A DNA stretch of 64,000 nt from Streptomyces sp. LaPpAH-108 (GCF_000373625.1 NZ_KB891995.1:1-64000), one strand, 5' to 3'; positions 1-8,960 are shown, numbered from the stretch's first letter. Notes: generated by a model from the letters alone, not told the origin. A program made the numbers and translations.

Positions 1-300
1 ATCTGGCGTTGATTTTTGGCACGCTGTTGAGTTCTCAAGGAACGGTCGCTTCCTTTGTACTCACCCTCTCGGGCTTTCCTCCGGGCTTCCCTTCGGTGTT
101 TCCGACTCTATCAGACCGTTTTCCGATCCGATTTCCTCGGTGCTTTCCAGGTTCTCGCTCTCGCGTTTCCCTTTCCGGCGGTTCCGACTCTATCAGATCC
201 TTTTCGGTGTCTGACCCCCAGTCAGCGGGGTTTGTCTTCCCGGCCTCGCGGCCGTTCCGACGTCTCAAACCTTAGCGGATCAACCCCGGCAGTTCCTAAT
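1..300 (-). promoter_or_regulatory. Leader region of an rRNA operon (16S lies beyond the left edge)
   Basis: Read on the minus strand, the first ~60 bases give the leader found just upstream of 16S rRNA in streptomycetes (a TTGAGAACTCAACAGCGTGCC-like block followed by AAAAATCAACGCCAGAT). The 16S gene itself would start outside the window. The segment has no credible coding frame. It contains a 16-bp direct repeat (100-115 and 182-197) that includes TAGAGT -10-like hexamers. The assignment rests on recognising the leader, not on seeing any rRNA. Confidence 0.8.
100..215 (-). promoter_or_regulatory. Repeated TAGAGT promoters in the rRNA leader
   Basis: Two copies of a 16-bp sequence (100-115 and 182-197) carry the -10 element TAGAGT on the minus strand (105-110 and 187-192), 82 bp apart. 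The upstream copy has a -35-like GTCAGA at 210-215 with a 17-base spacer. Streptomyces rrn operons typically have several tandem promoters. The -35 of the downstream copy is poor. Confidence 0.55.
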
Positions 301-440
301 CGGGCTGCCGAGCCCCATTCGAATTGAATTCGGACACGCCGAAAGCAATCCCAGGGGGAGATCGTGCTGATGGTTTGGGGTGCCGCTCCAGGCGGCGGAG
401 TGTTGCGGGAGAACCGTTACGTCTCCGTGCAACCCGAAGA

Positions 441-469
441 ACTTTACGGATCCGCACGGGGCGAGTCAA
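441..469 (-). promoter_or_regulatory. Strong vegetative promoter reading into the rRNA leader
   Basis: On the minus strand a -35 TTGACT (464-469) and a -10 TAAAGT (441-446) are separated by exactly 17 bases, close to the sigma-70/HrdB consensus. Transcription would start near 434 and run towards the 16S leader. It begins only about 30 bases past the stop of the neighbouring marR gene, so it is probably the most upstream rrn promoter. Confidence 0.7.
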
Positions 470-501
470 CCCCCGCTGTCAAGATTTTTTTGAGCGGCAG
501 G

Positions 502-1050
502 TCAGTCCAGGTCGGTGAGCCGGCCGTCCGCGTCCGGCTGGGCGTGCTCCACGCGGCGCAGCAGCCGGGTGAGGACCTCTCCGAGCACGGCGCGCTCGGC
601 GGGGGTGAGGTCCTGGAGCAGGTCCTCCTCGAAGACGGTGGCGAGGCGCATCGCCTCCAGCCACTTCTCGCGGCCCCCGGGAGTCAGCTCGACGATGACC
701 CGGACCCGGTTGGACTCGTCGCGCTCGCGGGTGACCAGACCTTCGCCCACCATGCGGTCGATGCGGTGGGTCATCGCGGCCGGGGTGAGGCCGAGGCGCT
801 TCGCCAGCTCGCCGGGGCCCATGCGATAGGGGGAGCCGGACAGGACGAGTGCCTTCAGCACCTCCCACTCGGCGTTGCTGATGCCCAGCTCGGAGGTCTG
901 GCGGCCGTAGGCGACGTTCATCCGCCGGTTCAGCCGGGACAGCGCCGACACGATCTTCTCGACCTGGGGGTCCAGGTCCTGGAACTCGCGCTGATAGGCG
1001 GCGATCTGTTCTTCGAGCGTCGGCTCGGTGACGCCGGGGGTGTCGGCCAT
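502..1050 (-). CDS. MarR-family transcriptional regulator
   Basis: A 182-residue winged-helix protein. The MarR DNA-binding region spans roughly residues 65-135, with the recognition-helix motif LGLTPAAMTHRIDRM and the wing RERDESNRVRV. Helical dimerisation segments lie at both ends. It is divergent from an MFS exporter at 1161, and the ~110-bp gap holds tandem 13-bp repeats that could be its operator. In S. coelicolor the syntenic pair SCO4122/SCO4121 (MarR plus MFS) is linked to ciprofloxacin and chloramphenicol tolerance, so control of the exporter is the likely job. The ATG at 1050 has only a weak ribosome site. Family assignment is firm; orthology is inferred from position. Confidence 0.9.
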   Translation of the reverse strand: MADTPGVTEPTLEEQIAAYQREFQDLDPQVEKIVSALSRLNRRMNVAYGRQTSELGISNAEWEVLKALVLSGSPYRMGPGELAKRLGLTPAAMTHRIDRMVGEGLVTRERDESNRVRVIVELTPGGREKWLEAMRLATVFEEDLLQDLTPAERAVLGEVLTRLLRRVEHAQPDADGRLTDLD

Positions 1051-1079
1051 AGCCGCAGTATCGCACGGGCTCTCCTTGC

Positions 1080-1132
1080 TTTGAAGTCCTTCGATATGTA
1101 GTCTTTAGCTTCGAACTTTAGCTTTGAAGTCT
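1080..1132. promoter_or_regulatory. Candidate MarR operator in the marR/MFS divergent promoter
   Basis: Two adjacent, near-identical 13-mers, TTTAGCTTCGAAC (1104-1116) and TTTAGCTTTGAAG (1117-1129), sit head to tail. A TTTGAAGTC word occurs at 1080-1088 and again at 1124-1132. The AT-rich block contrasts with the GC-rich surroundings and lies between the two divergent starts, where a MarR dimer would be expected to bind. Confidence 0.55.
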
Positions 1133-1160
1133 TCACTCCTAACTGATGAAAGAGGTGAAC

Positions 1161-2444
1161 GTGACCAGGGCGAGGGGAGCGGCGATGCGCCGCATCCACG
1201 TGGGCAACGCACTCAGTGCGTTCGGGCTCGGCTTCACGGTTCCGTATCTGTACGTCTATGTGGCGCAGGTGCGAGGGCTGGGAGCGATGACGGCGGGACT
1301 GGTGCTCGCCGTCTTCGCCGTGGCCGCGCTGGTCGTGCTGCCCTTCGCGGGCCGCGCGATCGTGCGCCGCGGTCCGCTGCCCGTGCTGCTCGCCGCCCTG
1401 GTCCTGGCCGCGCTCGGCGCCCTCGGCCTCGGTCTGGCGAGCAGCGCGGCGGCGGTCCTGGTGACGGCGGCGGCGCTCGGCGCCGGGCAGGCCGTGATGC
1501 AGCCCGCGCTGGCGACGATGATCGTGGACTGCTCGGCGACCGAGACCCGCTCGCGCGCGTTCGCGACGCAGTTCTTCCTGCAGAATCTCGGGCTCGGTAT
1601 CGGCGGACTGATAGGCGGCCACCTGGTCGACACGACCAAGGTCTCCTCCTTCACCCTGCTGTTCGCGTTCGAGGCGGCGATCTTCCTGCTGCTGGTCGTG
1701 GTGATGACGACGGTGCGGATGCCGCGCGCCCCGCACATCACGGACCAGCCGGAGGGCGCGGCCAAGGGCGGCTGGCGCCGGATGGCCGGGAACCGCGCGA
1801 TGGTGCAGCTCTGCGTCCTGGGCTTCGTCCTCTTCTTCGCCTGCTACGGCCAGTTCGAGTCCGGGCTGAGCGCGTACGGCGTGGAGGCGGCCGGGATATC
1901 CACGTCCACCCTCGGCACCGCGCTGGCGGCCAACACGATGATGATCGTCGTGGCGCAGTTCGCCGTGCTGAAGCTGGTCGAGCGGCGGCGCCGGTCGCGG
2001 GTCATCGCGCTCGTCGGGCTGATCTGGACCGTCGCCTGGCTGGCGGCGGGGTACGCGGGGCTCGGGCACGGCAGCCAGGAGATGGCCACGGCCGCGTTCG
2101 TGTCGACGTACGCGCTGTTCGGGCTGGGTGAGGCGATGCTGTCGCCGACGCTCGCCCCGCTGGTGGCGGATCTGGCGCCCGAGGGCAGCGCCGGTCAGTA
2201 CAACTCGGCCTTCGCGCTGGTCAAGCAGCTCGCGCTGGCGATCGGTCCGGCGGTGGGCGGTCCGCTCGGGGCCTCGCTGCACGCGCCGTACATCGTGACG
2301 TTCGTGCTGTTCTCACTGGCGATCAGTGTGCTGGCGCTGCGGCTGGGGCGGCGGCTCACGGCCGCGCAGGACCGGCCGTGGTCGCTGGTGCAGAGCCGGG
2401 TGGTGGCCCGGGGCAAGGCGGCGGCGGAGTCCGTCAGCGCCTGA
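1161..2444 (+). CDS. MFS transporter (drug efflux type)
   Basis: About 427 residues with a dozen hydrophobic segments and a short charged loop after TM2 (GRAIVRRGPLPV), as in major facilitator exporters. A central cytoplasmic loop follows TM6 (around residues 185-215). I start at the GTG at 1161 because AGAGG lies 6-10 bases upstream; an in-frame ATG at 1146 is possible but has no such site. It is divergent from the MarR gene and probably repressed or activated by it. It matches the position of S. coelicolor SCO4121, a reported multidrug exporter. Its 3' end overlaps the convergent phosphatase gene by 11 bp. Confidence 0.88.
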   Translation: MTRARGAAMRRIHVGNALSAFGLGFTVPYLYVYVAQVRGLGAMTAGLVLAVFAVAALVVLPFAGRAIVRRGPLPVLLAALVLAALGALGLGLASSAAAVLVTAAALGAGQAVMQPALATMIVDCSATETRSRAFATQFFLQNLGLGIGGLIGGHLVDTTKVSSFTLLFAFEAAIFLLLVVVMTTVRMPRAPHITDQPEGAAKGGWRRMAGNRAMVQLCVLGFVLFFACYGQFESGLSAYGVEAAGISTSTLGTALAANTMMIVVAQFAVLKLVERRRRSRVIALVGLIWTVAWLAAGYAGLGHGSQEMATAAFVSTYALFGLGEAMLSPTLAPLVADLAPEGSAGQYNSAFALVKQLALAIGPAVGGPLGASLHAPYIVTFVLFSLAISVLALRLGRRLTAAQDRPWSLVQSRVVARGKAAAESVSA

Positions 2445-4182
2445 TCCCGTCGGCCCCTGATCCCACGGAGGGCTCGCCCTTCGAGAGCAGGAACTCGCAC
2501 CAGACCGCCTTGCCGCCGCCCGGTGTCTTCCGGGCGCCCCAGGCGGAGGCGATGGTGGCCACGATGTCGATGCCGCGTCCGGACTCGTCGGCGGGTTCGG
2601 CGCGGCGGCGGCGTGGGAGGTGGTCGTCGCCGTCGGTCACCTCGATGATCAGGCGGCGGTCGGTGCGGCGGAGCCGGAGCCGCATGGGCGGGATGCCGTG
2701 CTGGAGGGAGTTGGCGACCAGTTCGCTGGCGGCCAGGACGCCCAGGTCGTGCAGTTCCACGGGGAAGCGCCAGCTGGTGAGGACGCCGGAGGCGAAGGCG
2801 CGGGCGCGCGGGGCCGCCTCGATGCCGCCGAGCAGATCGAGGGCAGCGTTGCGGAAGAGGTCGCCCTCGGGGCCGGTGCGCGCGGGGTGCTGGAGGACCA
2901 GGACCGCCACGTCGTCGTCGTGGTCGGCGGTGACTCCGGCCGAGCGGACCAGTCGGTCGCAGACGACCTGGGGGCTGCCGGTGGCTCCGGCGAGGGCGCG
3001 TTCCAGGGCGGCGATGCCCTCGTCCAGGTCCTCGTCGCGCCGCTCGACCAGACCGTCCGTATAGAGGACGGCCGTGGAGCCGGGGCCGAGGGGGACCGAG
3101 CCGGAGGCGTGCACCCAGCCGCCGGTGCCGAGCGGGGGTCCGGTGGGTTCGTCGGCGCGCAGCACCGTGCCGTGCTCGTCGCGGACCAGGATCGGCAGAT
3201 GGCCGGCGGAGGCGTAGACCAGGCGGCCCTCGTTGGGGTCGTGGACGGCGTAGACGCAGGTGGCGATCTGGTTGGCGTCGATCTCGATGGCGAGGCCGTC
3301 GAGCAGCTGGAGCACCTCGTGGGGCGGCAGATCGAGGCGGGCGTAGGCGCGGACGGCGGTGCGCAGCTGGCCCATGACGGCGGCGGCGCGCACGCCACGG
3401 CCCATGACATCGCCGATGACGAGGGCGGTGCGTCCGCCGCCGAGGGTGATGACGTCGTACCAGTCGCCGCCGACGGCGGCCTCGGTGCCGCCGGGCTGGT
3501 AGGTGGCGGCGACGCGCAGGTCGTCGGGTTCCTCCAGGTCCTGTGGGAGCAGGGAGCGCTGGAGGGTGACGGCGGTCTCACGCTGGCGGCGTTCGCTGGT
3601 GCGCAGGCGTTCGGCGGCCTCGGCGTGGTCGGTGACGTCGGTGGCGAAGACGAGGACGCCCGCGCCCCGGTCGCCGCCCTCGGTGACCGGGGTGCAGGTG
3701 AAGGTGTAGAAGCGGCCGTCGACGGCGCGGCGGGACTTCAGGGTGCGGGGGCGTCCGCTGCGCAGCACCTGGTCCAGGAGCGGGAGCAGGCCCAGTTCGG
3801 AGAGTTCGGGCAGGGCCGCGCGGGCGGGCTCGCCCGGGGTGCGGGTGCCGAAGGCCGCGCGGTAGGCGTCGTTGACGTAGGCGAGGCTGTGGTCGGGGCC
3901 GTGGACGAGGGCGACGAGGGCCGGGACGCGGTCGAGGACCTCGCGTGCGGGCAGTTCGTCGACGGCGGGGCCGAAGGCGGGCTGTTCGTCGGGGCGTTCG
4001 CCGCGGGCCGCGGGCACGGAGCCTTCTCCCGGTGGGTTCGGGGACACCGCCTGTACCGCCTGCTCGGTCCGTGCCGCGGCGCGGCGCTGCGTTCCGGGGA
4101 GCCGGGCGCTCCAGCGCGTGAAGTTCACAGTGGGGAAAGCCTCGTGTGTGCTGAGTGCGGGCGGATGCCCGGCCGGGGACAT
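2434..4182 (-). CDS. PAS-SpoIIE phosphatase-HATPase regulatory protein
   Basis: A soluble signalling protein with three modules. A PAS domain lies at about residues 75-190. A PP2C-like SpoIIE phosphatase spans 225-420, with metal-site acidic motifs GGDWYD, IGDVMGRG, YTDGL and DDDVAVLV. An RsbW-like HATPase spans 440-570 (ELVANSLQHG; ESGRGIDIV). Such proteins combine anti-sigma kinase and anti-anti-sigma phosphatase activities in streptomycete partner-switching. The target sigma factor is not evident here. The start is uncertain: the ATG at 4182 has a poor ribosome site, while a GTG at 4128 (residue 19) is preceded by GAGG. It is followed downstream only by the convergent MFS gene. Confidence 0.85.
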   Translation of the reverse strand: MSPAGHPPALSTHEAFPTVNFTRWSARLPGTQRRAAARTEQAVQAVSPNPPGEGSVPAARGERPDEQPAFGPAVDELPAREVLDRVPALVALVHGPDHSLAYVNDAYRAAFGTRTPGEPARAALPELSELGLLPLLDQVLRSGRPRTLKSRRAVDGRFYTFTCTPVTEGGDRGAGVLVFATDVTDHAEAAERLRTSERRQRETAVTLQRSLLPQDLEEPDDLRVAATYQPGGTEAAVGGDWYDVITLGGGRTALVIGDVMGRGVRAAAVMGQLRTAVRAYARLDLPPHEVLQLLDGLAIEIDANQIATCVYAVHDPNEGRLVYASAGHLPILVRDEHGTVLRADEPTGPPLGTGGWVHASGSVPLGPGSTAVLYTDGLVERRDEDLDEGIAALERALAGATGSPQVVCDRLVRSAGVTADHDDDVAVLVLQHPARTGPEGDLFRNAALDLLGGIEAAPRARAFASGVLTSWRFPVELHDLGVLAASELVANSLQHGIPPMRLRLRRTDRRLIIEVTDGDDHLPRRRRAEPADESGRGIDIVATIASAWGARKTPGGGKAVWCEFLLSKGEPSVGSGADGIRR

Positions 4183-4257
4183 GGGCAGTCTGGCAGGTGG
4201 CCGTCCGGGGCGATATCCGTCAGACGCCCCGGTGCCGGGTGGAGTTCCCGGGTCCGG

Positions 4258-5634
4258 TCAGGACGACCCCTTCGGGTTGTCGGACGGGGGAGGTGGGGGG
4301 GTTCCACCGGCTGCCAGTTCGAACTCCGCGCGGGGGTGTTCGAGGGAGCCGAGCGAGACGATCTCGCGGCGGAAGAGTCCGGCGAGGGTCCACTCGGCCA
4401 GGACGCGGGCCTTGCGGTTGACGGTGGGCACCCGGCTGAGGTGGTAGACGCGGTGGATGAGCCAGGCGGGGTATCCGGTCAGCCGGTGTCCGTACACCTG
4501 GGCCACCCCTTTGTGCAGGCCGAGGGAGGCGACGGAACCGGCGTGGGTGTGCGCGTAGGTCTCCAGGGGTTCGCCGCGCAGGGTGTGGACGAGGTTGTCG
4601 GCGAGGACGCGGGCCTGGCGTACGGCGTTCTGGGCGTTGGGGGCGGTCTCGGTGCCGGGGTCGGCGGTGACGTCCGGTACGGCGGCGGCGTCGCCCGCGC
4701 CCCAGGCGTGCGGGGCGCCTTCGACGGTCAGCTCGGCGGTGCAGCGCAGCCGGCCTCGGTCGGTGAGCGGCAGGCCGGTGGCGGCGAGCAGGGGGTGGGG
4801 GCGGACGCCCGCGGTCCAGACGAGGGTGCGGGTGGGGAAGCGCTGGCCGTCGCTGAGCACGGCGATCCGGTCGGCGCAGGACTCCAGGCGGGTCTCCAGG
4901 AGGACGCGGATGTTGCGGCGGCGCAGCTGGGTGACGGTGTAGCCGCCGAGTTCGGGGCCGACCTCGGGGAGGATGCGCCCGGTGGCCTCGACGAGGACCC
5001 ATTTCATGTCCTCGGGGCGGATGCCGGGGTAGTAGCGGGTGGCGTGGCGGGCCATGTCCTCCAGTTCGGCGAGGGCTTCGACGCCCGCGTAGCCGCCGCC
5101 GACGAAGACGAAGGTGAGGGCGGCGTCGCGGACGGCGGGGTCGCGGGTGGAGGAGGCGATGTCGAGCTGTTCGATGACGTGGTTGCGCAGGCCGATGGCC
5201 TCCTCGACGGTCTTGAAGCCGATGCCGTGCTCGGCGAGGCCGGGTATGGGCAGGGTGCGGGCGACGGAGCCGGGGGCGAGGACGAGTTCGTCGTAGCCGA
5301 GGAGTTCGTCCGGGGCGTCGCGCTCGGCGGTGGCGAGGGTGCGGACGGCGGCGGTGCGGGCGGTGTGGTCGAGGGAGGTGACCTCGCCGACGACGACGCG
5401 GCACCGGTCCAGGACGCGGCGCAGCGGGACGACGACATGGCGGGGTGAGATCGAGCCCGCGGCGGCCTCCGGCAGGAACGGCTGATAGGTCATATAGGGG
5501 TCGGGGCTGACCACGGTGATCTCGACATCGCCCTGTCTGAGCTGCGGTTTCAGCGTCCGCTGGAGACGCAGGGCGGTGTACATCCCGACGTGGCCGCCGC
5601 CGACGACCAGAATGCGCGCGCGTTCCTTCACCAT
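4258..5634 (-). CDS. Type II NADH dehydrogenase-like FAD/NAD(P) oxidoreductase
   Basis: About 458 residues with two Rossmann folds. The FAD-binding GGGHVGMYTALRL lies at the N-terminus and the NAD-binding VFVGGGYAGVEALAEL near residue 160. An NDH-2-like ATG-motif segment (TLVWTAGVRP) and the C-terminal GDAAAVPDV region that contacts FAD follow. These single-subunit enzymes pass electrons from NADH to quinone at the membrane face without pumping protons. The C-terminus lacks an obvious transmembrane helix, so membrane association would be peripheral. The ATG at 5634 puts the first strand at residue 6; a longer version from 5667 is less likely. It is divergent from atrA. Confidence 0.85.
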   Translation of the reverse strand: MVKERARILVVGGGHVGMYTALRLQRTLKPQLRQGDVEITVVSPDPYMTYQPFLPEAAAGSISPRHVVVPLRRVLDRCRVVVGEVTSLDHTARTAAVRTLATAERDAPDELLGYDELVLAPGSVARTLPIPGLAEHGIGFKTVEEAIGLRNHVIEQLDIASSTRDPAVRDAALTFVFVGGGYAGVEALAELEDMARHATRYYPGIRPEDMKWVLVEATGRILPEVGPELGGYTVTQLRRRNIRVLLETRLESCADRIAVLSDGQRFPTRTLVWTAGVRPHPLLAATGLPLTDRGRLRCTAELTVEGAPHAWGAGDAAAVPDVTADPGTETAPNAQNAVRQARVLADNLVHTLRGEPLETYAHTHAGSVASLGLHKGVAQVYGHRLTGYPAWLIHRVYHLSRVPTVNRKARVLAEWTLAGLFRREIVSLGSLEHPRAEFELAAGGTPPPPPSDNPKGSS

Positions 5635-6009
5635 CCCATGACGCACCCGGCGCCTTTGTTTGTCCACAGCCCCGGCGATTTGTGTGACCGGAAGACGGTG
5701 GTGCGCCGTGTGGGACGCGCCGCCCGGACGGGGGAATCGGGGCCGGGCCGCCCGGTGCCGCGAGCGGTGGTGAAGGCATGGAATCCGGACATAGATGGCT
5801 CGTACTCCGATCGGGGGCGCACTGTGCGGAACCTACCCCTTCTGAATTGACGCCCTCTCAACTATGTTCATGTGTCGACGGAGTGCGGGGAATGTGGCCG
5901 AACGGGGCCCGCGCGGAGCGGTTCCGCTCAGGGACCGGGCCGGTTCCGCGTACCTCCGGCGTCAGTGGCGGGGAGTCTCCGGGGGGAGACGTCATCACCG
6001 GGGGAACAC
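5635..6009. other. Intergenic region between NDH-2 and atrA
   Basis: About 375 bp with no supported gene. It must hold the promoters of both divergent neighbours. A TTGACG hexamer at 5847-5852 is a possible -35 for atrA, but no convincing -10 stands out 17 bases downstream. Confidence 0.5.
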
Positions 6010-6708
6010 ATGCATCTTCAGGACACGCACTGGTCGGCCGCGTCCGTCGTGACCGGCGGCAAACGCGGGGACGGTCCGCGTTCGGCGCCGCTGCGGGTGG
6101 ACGCGCAGCGCAATCTGGAGCACGTGCTGCGGGCGGCGCGTGAGGTCTTCGGCGAGCTGGGGTACGGCGCGCCGATGGAGGACGTGGCGCGGCGCGCGCG
6201 GGTCGGGGTCGGCACGGTCTACCGGCGCTTTCCCAGCAAGGACGTGCTGGTGCGGCGGATCGCCGAGGAGGAGACCGCGCGGCTGACCGAGCAGGCGCGG
6301 GCCGCGCTGGGTCAGGAGGACGAGCCGTGGTCGGCGCTGTCGCGCTTCCTGCGCACGTCGGTGGCCTCGGGCGCGGGACGGCTGCTGCCGCCGCAGGTGC
6401 TGCGGGTGGGGGTCGCGGACGACGAGGCCCGGGTGCCGCAGCAGCGTTCGCAGCCGGTCCCCGGTTCGGGTGAACTCCGGCTGGTGGCGGACGAGTCCAC
6501 GAGCGTGGCCGCGCTCCTCGAGGTGGTCGGACGGCTGGTGGACCGCGCGCGGGCGGCGGGCGAACTGCGCCCCGATGTCTCCGTGGCCGACGTCCTCCTG
6601 GTCATCGCCACGGCGGCCCCGTCTCTGCCGGACGCGGCCCAGCAGGCGGCGGCCTCCGCCCGCTTGCTGGAGATCCTGCTGGAGGGACTGCGCTCCCGCC
6701 CGGCGTAG
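6010..6708 (+). CDS. atrA: TetR-family regulator, AtrA orthologue
   Basis: A 232-residue TetR protein with its helix-turn-helix at about residues 33-82 (EDVARRARVGVGTVYRRF, then SKDVLVRRI) and an all-helical ligand-binding C-terminus. Sequence and position (next to the NDH-2 and phosphatase genes) match AtrA of S. coelicolor (SCO4118). AtrA activates the actinorhodin activator gene actII-ORF4 and, in S. griseus, affects streptomycin genes. The ATG at 6010 is preceded by GGGGGA; longer in-frame starts would add a proline/glycine-rich stretch unlike the family. Ligand and operator cannot be read from the sequence. Confidence 0.88.
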   Translation: MHLQDTHWSAASVVTGGKRGDGPRSAPLRVDAQRNLEHVLRAAREVFGELGYGAPMEDVARRARVGVGTVYRRFPSKDVLVRRIAEEETARLTEQARAALGQEDEPWSALSRFLRTSVASGAGRLLPPQVLRVGVADDEARVPQQRSQPVPGSGELRLVADESTSVAALLEVVGRLVDRARAAGELRPDVSVADVLLVIATAAPSLPDAAQQAAASARLLEILLEGLRSRPA

Positions 6709-7001
6709 GGCCCGCGGAAGCGACCGTAGGCCCCGCGCGATCGATCGCAGGTCCCTCGGAAGCGAGGCCGGGCCCGGTGACCGTACCGGGCCCGGTATGG
6801 CCGTAGAACCTTCCTCATCCCGCCCCCGAAAGATCAACAACGTCCTTACGTGAACACCCCGTTCGGATTTTGTTCGCAAGGCGTGGGGATAATCCGCCCG
6901 GACGAGTGACGGGTCGGACGAGTGGCCCAGGGGTGTAAACCTTTGTGGCACCCTGAGCCGGTACGGATTCGGCTGTGCCGGGCATCGGGGGATTTTCGGG
7001 G

Positions 7002-8960
7002 ATGAGTGTCGACGGGTGGGACGGCGCGCGCGGTGAGGGCGACGCGGAGGCCGGCGGGCTGACGTCGCCGCAGGTGCCGAGCCAGGGCGGGCGTGGTCCC
7101 GGGGCGGAGCAGCCGCGTCCGGCCGAGTCCGCCGAGGCGAGTCTCCCCGCCCAGCGTGAGGGCAGCGTGCTGCCGCCCCCGCGTGACCTGCCCCCCGCCG
7201 ACATGCCCCCCGCCGACAGCGAGCTGATCGAGCGGATGCGGGCCGGTGACGACTCCGCGTACGAGGAGCTGTACCGCAGGCACGCCGACGCGGTGAAGCG
7301 CTACGCGCGTACCTGCTGCCGTGACGGCCACACCGCCGACGACCTGACCGCCGAGGTGTTCGCGCGGATGCTCCAGGCGGTGCGCGGCGGCTCGGGCCCG
7401 GAGTACGCGGTGCGCGCCTATCTGCTGACCTCGGTGCGCCGGGTCGCCGCGCACTGGACCAAGTCGGCCCGGCGCGAGCAACTGGTCGACGACTTCGCGG
7501 TGTTCGCGCAGCAGGCCGCCCGTTCCTCCGAGGTGTCCGACGACGACACCCTGGACCTCGGCGCGGACGTGCGCGCGATGCACGAGGCCGAGCAGTCGAT
7601 GGCGATGCAGGCGTTCCGCTCGCTGCCCGAGCGCTGGCAGGCGGTGCTCTGGCACACCGAGGTGGAGGACGAGTCGCCGAGCGACGTGGCGGTGCTGTTC
7701 GGCCTGGACGCCAACGGCACGCGCGTGCTGGCCAGCCGGGCCCGTGAGGGGCTGAAGCAGGCGTACCTCCAGGCGCACGTCAGCGCGAGCCTCGTGAGCG
7801 ACGAGGAGTGCGCGCGCTACGCGGACCAGCTCGGCGGGTACGCCCGCCGCAAGCTGCGGGTGCGCGCCGAGCGGGGCCTGCGCAAGCACCTGGAGGAGTG
7901 CGCCAAGTGCCGCCTGGCGGCAGCCCAGATCCAGGAAGTCGCGAGCGGCATCCCGGCGGTCGTCCCGGTGGCCGTCATCGGCTGGTTCGGTGCCGCCGGG
8001 TACGCGAAGGCGCTCGGGGTCATCGCGGGCGGCGCGGGAGTCGGCGCGGCGGGTGCCGCCGCAGCGGCGACCGGTTCCGGAGGCGGCGCGGGCGGTGGCG
8101 CGGCGGCCTCGGAGGGGCTGGGCGCGCCGGTGAAGGCGGGTATCGCGACCGGCGTGGTGGCGGTGGCCGCCGCGGCGATCGCCCTCGCGCTGGTGAACGA
8201 CAACCACCCGACCCGGGAGATCGCCAAGCCCGCCCCGTCCCCGGTGATCCAGCAGCCGCACACCCCGAAGCCCGCTCCGAAGCCGAAGAAGCCGGACCCG
8301 GAGCCGGTCGCCGCCGCCCCCGCGCAGCCCCCGGCGCCCGCACCGAAGCCGACGCCCAAGCCCGCCCCGAAGCCGAAGCCCACCCCGAAACCGGCCCCCA
8401 AGCCGAAGCCCACCCCGAAGCCGACGCCGACTCCCCAGCCGACGCCGAAGCCGACCCCGCCCCCGAAGCCCGCGCCGAAGCCGACGCCCAAGCCCACCCC
8501 GAAGCCCACTCCGCCGCCCGCGCCCGAGGTCTACGAGACCAACGCGCTGAACTACGACCTCACCGGCGACGGCACCGAGCCCGAGGTGCGCCTCGGCGAC
8601 AGCAGTTGGGTGTGGCGGCGCTACGACCTCTCGATCGGCGGCACGCACTACTCCCCCGGCATCACCGTGCGCGGCGACTCCTCGGTCACCGTGGACCTCA
8701 ACCGCCAGTGCACGGCGTACGACGCCCTGGCCGGGGTGGACGACCTCAACCTCACGCACGGCAAGGTGGCCTTCTCCGTCTACGCGGACGGGGTCCGGCT
8801 GTGGCAGTCCGGTGCGGTGGAGGCCGGGGACGCGGCGGTGCCGGTGCATGTGGACCTGGCCGGGCGCAGGACGGTGCGGCTCGTGGTGGAGCAGCGGGGC
8901 AACGCCTTCGAGCAGGTGGCCTTCGCGGACTGGGCCCGCTCCCGGTTCACCTGCCGCTAG
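7002..8960 (+). CDS. ECF-type sigma factor fused to anti-sigma-like, membrane and NPCBM-like domains
   Basis: A 652-residue multidomain protein. Residues 72-155 look like sigma region 2 (ADDLTAEVFARML) and 195-260 like region 4 (RSLPERWQAVLWHTEVE). A zinc anti-sigma-like segment follows, with C270, 25 residues, then H296-x3-C300-x2-C303. Hydrophobic stretches lie at 317-357 and 377-397. A long Pro/Lys (PKPTPKP) linker spans about 405-520. The last ~130 residues resemble the NPCBM carbohydrate-binding module (YDLTGDGTEPEVRLGDSSW; end FTCR). The layout implies a membrane-tethered sigma factor with an outside sensor. I chose the ATG at 7002 (GGGGGA upstream) over the GTG at 6975. The 3' end overlaps the convergent gene by 14 bp. 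Confidence 0.85.
   Translation: MSVDGWDGARGEGDAEAGGLTSPQVPSQGGRGPGAEQPRPAESAEASLPAQREGSVLPPPRDLPPADMPPADSELIERMRAGDDSAYEELYRRHADAVKRYARTCCRDGHTADDLTAEVFARMLQAVRGGSGPEYAVRAYLLTSVRRVAAHWTKSARREQLVDDFAVFAQQAARSSEVSDDDTLDLGADVRAMHEAEQSMAMQAFRSLPERWQAVLWHTEVEDESPSDVAVLFGLDANGTRVLASRAREGLKQAYLQAHVSASLVSDEECARYADQLGGYARRKLRVRAERGLRKHLEECAKCRLAAAQIQEVASGIPAVVPVAVIGWFGAAGYAKALGVIAGGAGVGAAGAAAAATGSGGGAGGGAAASEGLGAPVKAGIATGVVAVAAAAIALALVNDNHPTREIAKPAPSPVIQQPHTPKPAPKPKKPDPEPVAAAPAQPPAPAPKPTPKPAPKPKPTPKPAPKPKPTPKPTPTPQPTPKPTPPPKPAPKPTPKPTPKPTPPPAPEVYETNALNYDLTGDGTEPEVRLGDSSWVWRRYDLSIGGTHYSPGITVRGDSSVTVDLNRQCTAYDALAGVDDLNLTHGKVAFSVYADGVRLWQSGAVEAGDAAVPVHVDLAGRRTVRLVVEQRGNAFEQVAFADWARSRFTCR

Noticed and set aside
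2620..5448. 942-codon open frame on the plus strand
   Set aside because: It lies antisense to the SpoIIE-type phosphatase and NDH-2 genes, has Gly/Ala/Val-rich nonsense composition and no domain; long antisense frames are normal at this GC content.
8240..8520. Pro/Lys repeat as a CRISPR or DNA satellite
   Set aside because: The repetition is codon-level (CCG AAG CCC ACC) within a continuous reading frame, with no spacers.
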